This document shows positions 46,189-54,590 of a DNA stretch of 64,000 nt, in pieces (position 1 is the first letter of the stretch; each line of letters begins with the position of its first letter). The stretch covers positions 151,578 to 215,577 of the forward strand of contig WGOC01000010.1 of NCBI GenBank assembly GCA_016124235.1. Direction: 5' to 3'. This stretch comes from a bacterium. Lineage in GTDB: Bacteria; Verrucomicrobiota; Verrucomicrobiia; Limisphaerales; RI-55. The notes beneath the pieces were generated by a model, which was given only the letters and a program-made list of their open reading frames with translations, had not been told where the DNA came from and did no database searches. The translations under genes and the position numbers were made by a program.

Positions 46189-47760
46189 CAATTCTTTCCG
46201 CTGTCCCAATGCTGCCGCCATCACTTCATGCGAATCACTCCCGCCGGGCAGAATTTCGACGATCGTGCCGGACCGCATCACCGCGACGCGGTCGCTCATG
46301 CCCACGATTTCCGGTAGGTCACTTGAAATCATTAGCACGGCGAGACCTTCTTTCGCCAGACGCCGGATGATCTTGTGGATTTCGCTCTTTGCGCCGACGT
46401 CCACACCCTGGGTCGGTTCGTCGAGGATGAGCAGTTTCGGTTTCGTGGCGAGCCACCGGGCGAGTGCAATCTTTTGTTGATTGCCGCCGGAGAGCGAGCC
46501 CGCCGCCGCGGCGGGACCCGATGTCTTCACGTCGAGGTTGTTGATGTATTCAAGAGTGAGCGAACGTTCGGCTTCAGACCGGATCCATATCCTGGGAAAG
46601 AGTCTGCGATGAATCGCCATGGTCACGTTATGCGCGATCGGCATTTCCAATATCACGCCGTGCCGTCGGCGATCTTCGGGGACATAGCCAATGCCGTGTG
46701 CGATGGCGTCCTGCGGGGAATTGATTGTTACAAGTTTACCGTAAAGGAGCATCTCGCCTTCATCGGCGGGCGTGATCCCAAACAACACTCGAGCCAGTTC
46801 CGTGCGGCCGGCGCCGATCAAACCCGCCAGTCCGACGATTTCGCCGGCGCGCAAATCCAGCGACACATTCTTCACGCCGCCGGCCGCACAACTCAGATTT
46901 TTGAGCGACAGCACAACGTCCCCCGCATCGCTTTCCGCCGGCGGATAAATATTCGAAACCTCGCGACCAACCATGAGCCGGATTAGTTCAGTCTCGGTAA
47001 GGGTAGGACAGGCATCCTGCCTGTCATCCGTTTGTGCAAATTCGTGAGAATCCGCAGCGACAGGCTGGAAGCCTGTCCTACACTTTACCGCGCGCGTCCC
47101 GACAGTCTCGCCGTCACGCAAGACTGTCACACGATCCGCGAGTTCGAAGATTTCCTCGAGACGATGCGAAATGTAGATGACGCCCACGCCGCTCTGCCGA
47201 AGTTCGCGAACCACGGCGAACAACAAACCAACCTCCTGCTGGGTCAGCGACGCCGTCGGCTCGTCCATAATCACGATGCGCGCACCGGCGCCAATAGCAC
47301 AGGCGATCTCGACGAGCTGCTGCTCGGGCATGGACAGCGAACGCACTTCGGCGTCGGGCGAGATGTCAGCACCGATTCGCTGAAGCAGTTCGGCCGCATG
47401 TTGGCGACGAGTTGTCCATTTCACGCACGCAAAGGGTCGCGTGTCTTCCAAGCGAATGCCGATGTTTTCCGTTACCGTGAGATCCGGAAACAGAGCCGGC
47501 TGCTGGTAAATGCACGCGATCCCCAGTTGGTGCGCCACTGCGGGCGTGAGATGCGCGATCTGCCGGCCGTCGATTTCAATCGTGCCACCATCAGGTTGAT
47601 GCGCGCCGGTGATGATCTTGATCAAGGTGGATTTGCCCGCGCCGTTTTCCCCGAGCAACGCATGCACTTCTCCCGCACGCAAATCGAACGACACGCCCCT
47701 TAGCGCCTGCACGGCACTGAAGGATTTGGTGACGGAGGTGAGTTGGAGGAGAGTTTTCAA
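46150..47760 (-). CDS. Sugar ABC transporter ATPase (rhamnose class) with in-frame repeat insertion
   Basis: A 536-residue CUT2-type protein with two fused nucleotide-binding domains (RbsA/MglA/RhaT-like). The first has Walker A GENGAGKST and signature LSMPEQQ; the second has the usual degenerate Walker A (GLIGAGRTE) and an intact LSGGNQQK. In the linker between them, about residues 226-253 (CRTGFQPV through RQDACPT) are encoded by a palindromic element and interrupt the normal run from REV-type residues to TETELIRLMVGRE. The tail NRRDAETRRTVT is also repeat-derived. The start is TTG at 47760, the only plausible start before the first domain, since an in-frame stop lies just upstream. The protein is longer than the roughly 500 residues usual for the family. 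Confidence 0.9.
   Translation of the reverse strand: MKTLLQLTSVTKSFSAVQALRGVSFDLRAGEVHALLGENGAGKSTLIKIITGAHQPDGGTIEIDGRQIAHLTPAVAHQLGIACIYQQPALFPDLTVTENIGIRLEDTRPFACVKWTTRRQHAAELLQRIGADISPDAEVRSLSMPEQQLVEIACAIGAGARIVIMDEPTASLTQQEVGLLFAVVRELRQSGVGVIYISHRLEEIFELADRVTVLRDGETVGTRAVKCRTGFQPVAADSHEFAQTDDRQDACPTLTETELIRLMVGREVSNIYPPAESDAGDVVLSLKNLSCAAGGVKNVSLDLRAGEIVGLAGLIGAGRTELARVLFGITPADEGEMLLYGKLVTINSPQDAIAHGIGYVPEDRRRHGVILEMPIAHNVTMAIHRRLFPRIWIRSEAERSLTLEYINNLDVKTSGPAAAAGSLSGGNQQKIALARWLATKPKLLILDEPTQGVDVGAKSEIHKIIRRLAKEGLAVLMISSDLPEIVGMSDRVAVMRSGTIVEILPGGSDSHEVMAAALGQRKELNRRDAETRRTVT
47003..47081 (-). repeat. Two-arm palindromic repeat inside ATPase gene (GTAGGACAGGC family)
   Basis: Arms at 47003-47025 and 47059-47081 match at 21 of 23 bases in inverted orientation, and each is itself a hairpin (ACAGGCA/TGCCTGT; CAGGCT/AGCCTG). 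The core is 33 bases. The element keeps the reading frame and encodes the segment from CRTGFQPV to RQDACPT between the two ATPase domains. It belongs to the same family as the intergenic copy at 23985-24103. Confidence 0.9.
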
Positions 47761-47854
47761 ACCGCTGATCTTCGCTAATCAACACTAATTTATCCGAATG
47801 AAAGGAAAGAGCAGGACAGCTTTCATCAGCGAGAATGAGCGAAGATTAGCGGTT
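47760..47854. repeat. AACCGCT...AGCGGTT inverted-repeat element between rhaA and ATPase genes
   Basis: Terminal inverted repeats 47760-47776 (AACCGCTGATCTTCGCT) and 47838-47854 (AGCGAAGATTAGCGGTT) match at 16 of 17 positions. The 61-base core is unrelated. The element spans the whole spacer, contains the rhaA stop codon (47846-47848), and its other end supplies the first base of the TTG start of the ATPase gene. Confidence 0.8.
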
Positions 47855-49156
47855 CGCCAAAACATCCTTCTCATATCGCTTCACTTCCGCGAGCCAGGCT
47901 TCGCCGACGGGGACTTCCTTGGCTTCACAGTAATGATCCCAAACGACGCCGAAGGGAAGCGACCGCGCCTCCTCCTGGAGCGCGAGGCGGGCGGTGTGAT
48001 CGCCGGCTTGTTCGGCGGCGCGAATGCCGGGCGGTTCAAGCAACGCCACGAGCAGTGCCTTGAGCAGATTGCGCGTGCCGATCACCCACGCGGCGATCCG
48101 GTTGATACTCGCGTCGAAGTAGTCGAGTCCGAGATGAACCCGGCGGAAAGTGTCGCCGGCGTCTCGCTGGCGGTTCTTTGCTGATCTGCCGGCGGGACGC
48201 CGGCAGCACGTTACCATCTCCCGGGTGATCGAGAGGAGATCGTCATTGAAAGTCACAACATGGTCGCTGTCCCAGCGGACGCCACGGCTGACGTGGAGCA
48301 GAATTTCGGGCAGGTAAAGCAGCACGCTCGAGATCTTGTCCGCGATGCTTTCGGTCGGATGAAAATGACCGGCATCCAGACACAGCAACTTCTTCCGCGT
48401 GATCGCGTAACCAAGATAAAACTCGTGCGAACCGACCGTGTAACTTTCCGCGCCAATGCCAAACAACTTACCTTCGACCGCGTCGAGATTGTGCCTGGGT
48501 GAAAGCGGCTTCGCAAAGACTTCATCAAGCGCCACAGCCAGGCGTTCGCGTGGTTCGGTGCGATCTTCGGGCGTGTCCTTGTAGCCGTCCGGCACCCACA
48601 CGTTTGTGACGCAGCGTGAACCGAGTTTCTTTCCCATGGCGGCGCCGATCTCACGTGATCGCCGGCAGTGCTCGATCCAGAATTTGCGGATACCGGGATC
48701 ACGATGCGAAAGCGTGAAACCATCCGCCGCCTTGGGGTGCGCAAAGCAGGATGGATTGAAATCCAGGCCCAATCCGTTCGCCTCGGCCCAGGTGATCCAA
48801 TTGCGGAAATGCGCCGGTTCAATTTCGTCGCGGTCGACTCGCTTGCCGCCAAATTCGCCGTACATGGCGTGCAGGTTCAACCGGTGCTTTCCCGGAATCA
48901 GCGAGTACGCTTTTTCGAGATCCGCCCGGAGTTCGTCCGGCGTTCGCGCCTTGCCGGGATAATTGCCAGTGACCGCGAGGCCGCCGCCCAGCGCGTTGCT
49001 TGCGTTTTCGAAACCGCCCACGTCGTCACCCTGCCAGCAATGGAGCGAGATCGGAATCCGGGCGAGCGTTTCGAGCGCGTCGTCCACGTCGACATTGAGT
49101 GCGGCGTAGCGTTCGCGGGCGACGCGCGTCGCAAGGTGAGTCGAATTCTTGGCCAT
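47846..49156 (-). CDS. rhaA: L-rhamnose isomerase with in-frame repeat insertion
   Basis: A 436-residue cytoplasmic enzyme converting L-rhamnose to L-rhamnulose. Hallmarks are [77 protein letters not shown] and VRWDSDHVV, which hold the metal ligands. After REMV a segment of about 23 residues ([19 protein letters not shown] onward) replaces about six residues found in E. coli RhaA as I recall it, and it coincides with a palindromic element. The total length exceeds E. coli's 419 by about the same number. The last codons (Asn-Arg-stop) are part of a second repeat. ATG 49156 is chosen because the next residues match the family N-terminus. Rhamnulokinase and aldolase genes are absent here. Confidence 0.93.
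   Translation of the reverse strand: MAKNSTHLATRVARERYAALNVDVDDALETLARIPISLHCWQGDDVGGFENASNALGGGLAVTGNYPGKARTPDELRADLEKAYSLIPGKHRLNLHAMYGEFGGKRVDRDEIEPAHFRNWITWAEANGLGLDFNPSCFAHPKAADGFTLSHRDPGIRKFWIEHCRRSREIGAAMGKKLGSRCVTNVWVPDGYKDTPEDRTEPRERLAVALDEVFAKPLSPRHNLDAVEGKLFGIGAESYTVGSHEFYLGYAITRKKLLCLDAGHFHPTESIADKISSVLLYLPEILLHVSRGVRWDSDHVVTFNDDLLSITREMVTCCRRPAGRSAKNRQRDAGDTFRRVHLGLDYFDASINRIAAWVIGTRNLLKALLVALLEPPGIRAAEQAGDHTARLALQEEARSLPFGVVWDHYCEAKEVPVGEAWLAEVKRYEKDVLANR
48152..48206 (-). repeat. Two-arm palindromic repeat inside rhaA
   Basis: One arm (48186-48206) is a perfect hairpin, CTGCCGGCG-GGA-CGCCGGCAG. The other (48152-48173) is a near-perfect hairpin around GCCGGCG/CGCTGGC. Aligned in inverted orientation, the arms agree at about 16 of 19 bases, with 12 bases between them. 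The 55-base element is read in frame in rhaA. Confidence 0.75.
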
Positions 49157-49260
49157 GGCTGTGGCGCCGAGCCTAACGATTGCCCCCGACGGGTCAAATC
49201 GCATTCAGGCCGGAACCGTCTGCGCGACGAACGCGATCACCCCCCGGGGTCATCACGAAA

Positions 49261-51630
49261 TTACAGCCGCCGAATCTGCACGTTGTGATAACGAATGACC
49301 GTGCCGTTCATGTCATTGAAGGCGCCCAAGCCTACAACATAATCGGCCGGATTTACGTTGATCGGAAAGTTCTCCAGGGACGCATCGTGTAATACGGATT
49401 TCCCGTTCACCGTGGCCGTCGCCTGGCCGTTCTTCAGGCGGAACTGAAACGTGTTGCGCTTGGAATCCAGGAAGATCGGCGCCGCAACTTGTTGCGCGCT
49501 CCATCCGTTGGCAAAACTGGCGACCTGACCTTCGGCAGCGTTGCGTTTCATTCGGAAGGCATACCAGGTGCGCGATTCAAAATCGGGCAACCCCATGACC
49601 AGTCCGGCTTGAAATTCGCCGTTGGAGGTTTTGACAATTTCAAATTCGCCGCGGACTTCGAAATCGCCGCCGATTCGCGCCCGGCTGTAGAGCATGTGCC
49701 CGTGTTTGTCCGATTCGATGTCCACCGAATCACGGTCCACTTTGCCGATCGTTCCGAATTGGACAGCCCACGCGGGATCGTCCGCCGTCGCGGGTTGGAG
49801 ATTAACCCATTCGCCTTTGCTGAGTCGTTCTTCAACTGCCAGCGTTGCCAACCGTGCTTGGACAAACTTTGAGGTTTGAGGATCGATGTCCGTTACGGCG
49901 GCAATCTGTTTGAACTTCTCCACGGCATTGTCCAATCGACGCCGCTGGTAACTAGATTCTGCGGGAATAATTTCTTTGGCGTGCTTCCCAGTGCGGGCAG
50001 CGACTTCCTGGGGCATGAGTGTCAGGTCTCTGCCCCAACCTTTGGTGATTCTTGGCAAAGGCTGCCATTGGATTGCCTCCAATTGCGAACGGGCCACATC
50101 ATATTTTCCGGCCAGGTACGCGACCGTTGAATATCGGCTGCGCCATAACGTTTGATCGGCGCTCTGGCTGGGTTCGGCGATGTAGCCTTGATACATGCGC
50201 GACATGGTTGGCCAGATGTCCGACCGGCCGTAGAGATGTTCGCCGGGGCGAAGTTCCATTTCCGACTCCATGCTGTAGATGATGTTGACGAACTGATGAG
50301 GGGCGTCGGTGTCAAACCGACCCGTGGCGACGGCTGATTTGCCGAGTGCGAGCATGGCGTCGAGGCTGCCAAACCAACGCGGTCGCAGAGCCCAACTCAT
50401 GTTGTTCCAAGCTTCCGGGCAATCGACCTGCGCGTCCAGCGCACGATCAAACCACACGCGCATGTTTTCGGGATCGGACTCGCCCATCGCGACGGTGATC
50501 ATGCGCGTCGGTGGCAGAGGAAGCTCGGGGCGCATCTTCCAGGCTTGGGTATAACTTTCGCGCGCCGCGGTGAGATGATCTTCAAAACTCTGCCAACCTT
50601 TATCGGTGACCGAGTTGGCCCAACCATTGCCTCGCGCCTTCCATCCCTGATCAATGTGGTATTCGCCGTCGAAGACGTGCGCAAGCCATTCGAACGATTT
50701 ACCTGCATCTGCCGGTAAATGGTAAATGGCAGATCCATTGCCGGTGAAAAACTCATTCGCCCAGCCATGCACAAAGATCTCCGCCACTTCTGCCTGATCT
50801 TCCGGACGAAAGCTTCCGTCGGCAAAGCACTCGCGCGCCAGGCGCACTCCTTCGGCGTTCAAGCGAGTCGCCTCCTTTCGATCGCGAGTGATCTTGAGCA
50901 GTCCGACGACCGCGTTCAACCTGGGGTACGCCAGGTATTTTGATTTGGGATAAGCCGCCAGTGCGCGTTCCAAGCGCCGCGCCTTTTCGTGCTGCTCCTC
51001 GGCGTTTAAACCTGCAACCGTGAGTACCAGCGGATCGTCGCATCCCGACTTTGCCGCGATCCGGTCGCACCAATCCGCGACGTCGGGCGCGTTGGTGGCC
51101 GGTGATCCGTAGTTCTTTTCAATCCACGCCCCGATCATCCCGCGTGCGTCGTCGTCCCAGGATTGGCGGTGGTCGCCATTCTCCTCGTAAGCGTCCAGCC
51201 AAAGCCGTTTGCGAAATTCTGCGCCGCGCCGCCGGACGTCGGCGCGAGTCATCCCATTTGTCGAGACGGCAACTTTTTGGTTGGCGAGGGAAACGCCTTG
51301 ATTGCCAACCAGATCGCGGGCTCGTTTGAACTGTCGATTGACGACGTAGGCGCCAAATGCGACGGCGACGAGCAGCAATACCAAACCGAACAGGATCACC
51401 GGCACCATCCAATGCAGGCGACGCTTCTTGTGTTTAACTCTGCGAAGCGGTGGCGGGCTGGTCTGGCGCACACCGTGGTGCAAGATCGAGTCCAGCGGTT
51501 CCCAGCCCGGCATTCCCTCGCGCCAGACATATTCCGCGCCGGTGTATTCACCGGTTTGGCGACGGCGTTGCAACTCCTCCAGCGGAAACACTCCCAGATT
51601 CCGCCCCTCGTGATACACATGATATTCCAT
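49261..51630 (-). CDS. GYF_2-domain membrane protein with helical-repeat and LamG-like regions
   Basis: A 789-residue protein. Residues 1-50 resemble the GYF_2 (DUF4339) domain (EYHVYHEGRNLGVF...YVWREGMPGWEPL). One transmembrane segment follows at about 74-97. The large outer part starts with an alpha-helical, TPR-like region (about 110-560: LERALAAYPKSKYLAYPRLN and similar). It ends in a beta-sandwich resembling LamG/DUF1080 domains (about 600-789: FQAGLVMGLPDFESRTWYAF, GTVIRYHNVQIRRL). Function is unknown; the layout suggests a cytoplasmic interaction module coupled to an external binding domain. It lies upstream of rhaA on the same strand with about 100 bases between, so a shared transcript is possible. 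Confidence 0.7.
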   Translation of the reverse strand: MEYHVYHEGRNLGVFPLEELQRRRQTGEYTGAEYVWREGMPGWEPLDSILHHGVRQTSPPPLRRVKHKKRRLHWMVPVILFGLVLLLVAVAFGAYVVNRQFKRARDLVGNQGVSLANQKVAVSTNGMTRADVRRRGAEFRKRLWLDAYEENGDHRQSWDDDARGMIGAWIEKNYGSPATNAPDVADWCDRIAAKSGCDDPLVLTVAGLNAEEQHEKARRLERALAAYPKSKYLAYPRLNAVVGLLKITRDRKEATRLNAEGVRLARECFADGSFRPEDQAEVAEIFVHGWANEFFTGNGSAIYHLPADAGKSFEWLAHVFDGEYHIDQGWKARGNGWANSVTDKGWQSFEDHLTAARESYTQAWKMRPELPLPPTRMITVAMGESDPENMRVWFDRALDAQVDCPEAWNNMSWALRPRWFGSLDAMLALGKSAVATGRFDTDAPHQFVNIIYSMESEMELRPGEHLYGRSDIWPTMSRMYQGYIAEPSQSADQTLWRSRYSTVAYLAGKYDVARSQLEAIQWQPLPRITKGWGRDLTLMPQEVAARTGKHAKEIIPAESSYQRRRLDNAVEKFKQIAAVTDIDPQTSKFVQARLATLAVEERLSKGEWVNLQPATADDPAWAVQFGTIGKVDRDSVDIESDKHGHMLYSRARIGGDFEVRGEFEIVKTSNGEFQAGLVMGLPDFESRTWYAFRMKRNAAEGQVASFANGWSAQQVAAPIFLDSKRNTFQFRLKNGQATATVNGKSVLHDASLENFPINVNPADYVVGLGAFNDMNGTVIRYHNVQIRRL

Positions 51631-51754
51631 AGGCGTGTCTTAAAAGTGCGGAAGCCGCGGAACGCAGGCAAGGCAATTTAAATGGTCCTAGCGCTTGCCG
51701 CGAAGGGGATTCGAATCGGAAGCCTTTCCGATCGGCTCTGAACCACAAATCGCC

Positions 51755-53335
51755 CTAATGGGCCGCCATCTTGGCTTTGCGCGCGCGGACTTCCTTGAAC
51801 AGGAAAACCAGCGGTACGCAACAAAGGCAGATGATCCCGAAGATGCGGAAGTTGTCGACGAATGCCGCCAGACGTGCTTGTTGTTCCACAATCCCGTAGA
51901 GCACCGCGTGCGCTTGCTGGCTTGCCAGCCAGGGACCGGATTGAGTGGCGAGTCCGGCGGTGATGGCGGCGAGGCGTTCCTGATAGATCGGATCGTACGG
52001 CGTCATGTGCGAGACGAGGGTCACCTGATGCATTTGCGAGGCGCGATCAATGATCGTCGTGACCGCGGCGATTCCGAAACTCCCGCCGAGGTTTCGCATC
52101 AGATTGTAAATCCCGCTCGCGTTGCCGATTTGTTCCTGTCGCAAATCGTTCATGGTTGTGGTGGTGAGCGGAACGAAAATCAAACTGACGGCGATGCCGT
52201 TCAAGACGCTGGGCCAGATGATTTCCATTTCCGGAATCTGCATGTTCAAGCGGCCGAGCAGAAACGAAGCGACCGTCAGCAACGAAAATCCACCGATCAA
52301 CAGGAGCCGATACGGGACTTTCCCAACCAAACGACCGACGACGATGGTCGCGAGAAAGGCGCCGATACCGCGCGGGCTCAAGACCAGACCACTTTGCAGC
52401 GCGGGATATCCGAGCAGGGTCTGGAGAAAGATCGGCAATGCGGCCGTGGTTCCGTAGAGCACGATGCCGACGGCCGTGATCAGCACGATGCCGGTCCCGA
52501 AATTCCGGTTCTTCAAAATGCGCAAATCAACGATCGGATGTTTGGTCGTGAGTTCGCGAACCACAAAAGCGACGAAGGCGACGATCGAAATTGCGGCGAA
52601 CCAACGAATCCAGTTCGATTCAAACCAGTCTTCCTGTTGCCCCTTGTCCAGGACGATTTGTAACGTCCCCAGCCAGATCGTTAAGAACGCGAAGCCGATC
52701 GAATCCATTTTGCGCACCCGCGCGGTCGTGATGTAATGCGGGTCTTCGACAAACGTCTTCGCCAGGTATACCGAGAGCAGACCGACCGGCAGATTGATGT
52801 AAAAGATCCAACGCCACGAATAATTGTCGGTGATCCAACCGCCGAGGGTGGGGCCCAGAATCGGCGCGACCACCACGCCCATGGCAAACACCGCCATCGC
52901 CTGGCCGCGTTTGGCGGGAGGAAAGCTCTCGAGCAAGATCGCCTGCGAAATGGGCATCATTGCGCCACCGCCCACGCCCTGGAGAATGCGCGCCAGAATC
53001 AGCAACGGCAGACTCGCCGCCATTCCGCACAACATCGAAGCGGTGGTGAACAACGCGATGCAAAATACGAAGAGACGCTTGCGACCAAAACGCAATGCGA
53101 GCCAGCCGGTGATGGGCAGCACAATCGCATTGGAAACGAGGTAACTTGTCAGCACCCATGTCGCTTCGTTGACCGTGACGGAAAGATTTCCCGCGATGTG
53201 TGGCAGCGCGACATTCGCCACCGACGTATCGAGGATTTCCATGAACGTCGCGGTCATCACCGCGACCGCGATCAGCCACGGATTGTGCGTGGGCGGATGC
53301 CACTCCTGAGAGCTCGCTGGACCGGGCGCTGCCAT
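51755..53335 (-). CDS. DHA2-family MFS drug efflux permease (EmrB/QacA type)
   Basis: A 526-residue inner-membrane transporter with about 14 predicted helices. The DHA2 hallmark LDTSVANVALPHIA is in helix 1, and motif A-like WLALRFGRKRLF follows helix 2. It exports lipophilic compounds in exchange for protons together with a membrane-fusion partner, which is the gene immediately upstream (its stop and this ATG are four bases apart). The frame extends to 53395 inside the upstream gene, but ATG 53335 gives the normal N-terminus. It is the last gene of the tetR-emrA-emrB-like operon. Its substrate is unknown. Confidence 0.9.
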   Translation of the reverse strand: MAAPGPASSQEWHPPTHNPWLIAVAVMTATFMEILDTSVANVALPHIAGNLSVTVNEATWVLTSYLVSNAIVLPITGWLALRFGRKRLFVFCIALFTTASMLCGMAASLPLLILARILQGVGGGAMMPISQAILLESFPPAKRGQAMAVFAMGVVVAPILGPTLGGWITDNYSWRWIFYINLPVGLLSVYLAKTFVEDPHYITTARVRKMDSIGFAFLTIWLGTLQIVLDKGQQEDWFESNWIRWFAAISIVAFVAFVVRELTTKHPIVDLRILKNRNFGTGIVLITAVGIVLYGTTAALPIFLQTLLGYPALQSGLVLSPRGIGAFLATIVVGRLVGKVPYRLLLIGGFSLLTVASFLLGRLNMQIPEMEIIWPSVLNGIAVSLIFVPLTTTTMNDLRQEQIGNASGIYNLMRNLGGSFGIAAVTTIIDRASQMHQVTLVSHMTPYDPIYQERLAAITAGLATQSGPWLASQQAHAVLYGIVEQQARLAAFVDNFRIFGIICLCCVPLVFLFKEVRARKAKMAAH

Positions 53336-53339
53336 GAAA

Positions 53340-54590
53340 CTAGCTCGATTCTTTTGCCCGTCCGTAGCGCAGCCACCAAAACAGTGAGCCCGCAATCAAT
53401 GCGATCGCCGCGGCGGCAAGGGCGACCACCGTTCGCGACACCGGGCGAACGCCCACCTGAACGGTGGGCACGACTGACATTCCGGGACCCAGTCCCGGTC
53501 CGGACTCGATCGGATCATCAAACGCAATCTTCACCGGCACGCGTTGGACAACTTTGACGAAATTACCGACGGCATTCTCCGGTGGCAAAAGACTGAACCG
53601 GGCGCCCGCGCCCGATTGGAGGCTTTCCACATGCCCGCGAACGGTGCGGTTCGTTGAGCCGTCGATTTCAATTTCGGCCGGCTGGCCCGGTCGGATTCGT
53701 GCGGTTTGGGTTTCCTTGAAGTTGGCGATTACCCAAACCTTCGGGCGGACGATGGCCAGCAGGCTCTGACCTACCTGCACATAAGAACCTTGTTCAACCA
53801 TCTTGCGCGTGATCTGTCCTTCGACAGGGGCGGTGATTTTCGTGTAGGAAAGCGCGAGCTCGGCGGCTTTGACATCCGCGTCGGCTTGATCGACTTGGGC
53901 GCCCGCCTGTTCGTAAAGCTTTTCCGCGGTGGTCAATTGCGACTGGGCTTCCGTAACTTTCGACGCATCGCTCGCGACCTTTTGGAGAGCGGCCTGCCAG
54001 CTTGCTTTAGCCGATTCCATCGTGGATTTCGCCGAGTCGTATTCCTGATCCGAGATGGCCTTGGTGCCCGCCGACGACCACAAATTGCTGGCCCGGTTCC
54101 AATAGGCCTCGGCGTTTTCAAACTTCGACCTGGCGGCCTCGGCTTCCGCTTCGCTTTGTTTGCGGGTCGAATCAGTCGTCTTGACGCGAGTGCGCATCAG
54201 CTCAAAGCCAGCTTCGTACGCGTGTCGATTGGCGTGGGCACTGTGTAAGCCTGCTTCCTTTTGACTGAGTCGGACCTGGTAATCTCGCGGGTCGATTTCC
54301 ACGAGCAGGTCGCCCGCTTTGACGTGCTGGTTTTCGATGACGTGCGTTGCCAACACCTGGCCGGCAACCTTGGATGCGATCGAAGCAATGTGTCCTTCGA
54401 TGAACGCGTCGTCCGTCGCTTCCCGCGCCCAGTTCGCCGCGAGATAATCGAGCCCAACAAATAACACGACACCAAACACAATGGTCCCGACCACGAAGCG
54501 AATGATCCGGCCCGGTCCAGTGCCGCGGGGCGGTGGGTTGGGCTGCTTCGGATCAAGCGGGGGATTGTTGGCGGAAGTTGAATCACTCAT
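53340..54590 (-). CDS. HlyD/EmrA-family membrane fusion protein
   Basis: A 416-residue periplasmic adaptor. It has an N-terminal transmembrane helix (about 31-50), a lipoyl/barrel half-motif (HIASIASKVAGQVLATHVIENQHVKAGDLLVEIDP), a long coiled-coil hairpin (about 115-230) and the closing barrel (YTKITAPVEGQITRKMVEQGSYV). Unlike usual EmrA proteins it has a second hydrophobic helix at the C-terminus (about 386-403, TVVALAAAAIALIAGSLFWW). Its ATG overlaps the tetR stop by four bases, and emrB follows at once, so the three are translationally linked. Confidence 0.9.
   Translation of the reverse strand: MSDSTSANNPPLDPKQPNPPPRGTGPGRIIRFVVGTIVFGVVLFVGLDYLAANWAREATDDAFIEGHIASIASKVAGQVLATHVIENQHVKAGDLLVEIDPRDYQVRLSQKEAGLHSAHANRHAYEAGFELMRTRVKTTDSTRKQSEAEAEAARSKFENAEAYWNRASNLWSSAGTKAISDQEYDSAKSTMESAKASWQAALQKVASDASKVTEAQSQLTTAEKLYEQAGAQVDQADADVKAAELALSYTKITAPVEGQITRKMVEQGSYVQVGQSLLAIVRPKVWVIANFKETQTARIRPGQPAEIEIDGSTNRTVRGHVESLQSGAGARFSLLPPENAVGNFVKVVQRVPVKIAFDDPIESGPGLGPGMSVVPTVQVGVRPVSRTVVALAAAAIALIAGSLFWWLRYGRAKESS

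Noticed and set aside
51680..51745. tRNA-like T-loop sequence (GATTCGAATC) on the minus strand
   Set aside because: The flanking bases do not pair as a T-stem, and no D-arm, anticodon arm or acceptor stem can be built, so it is not a tRNA gene.
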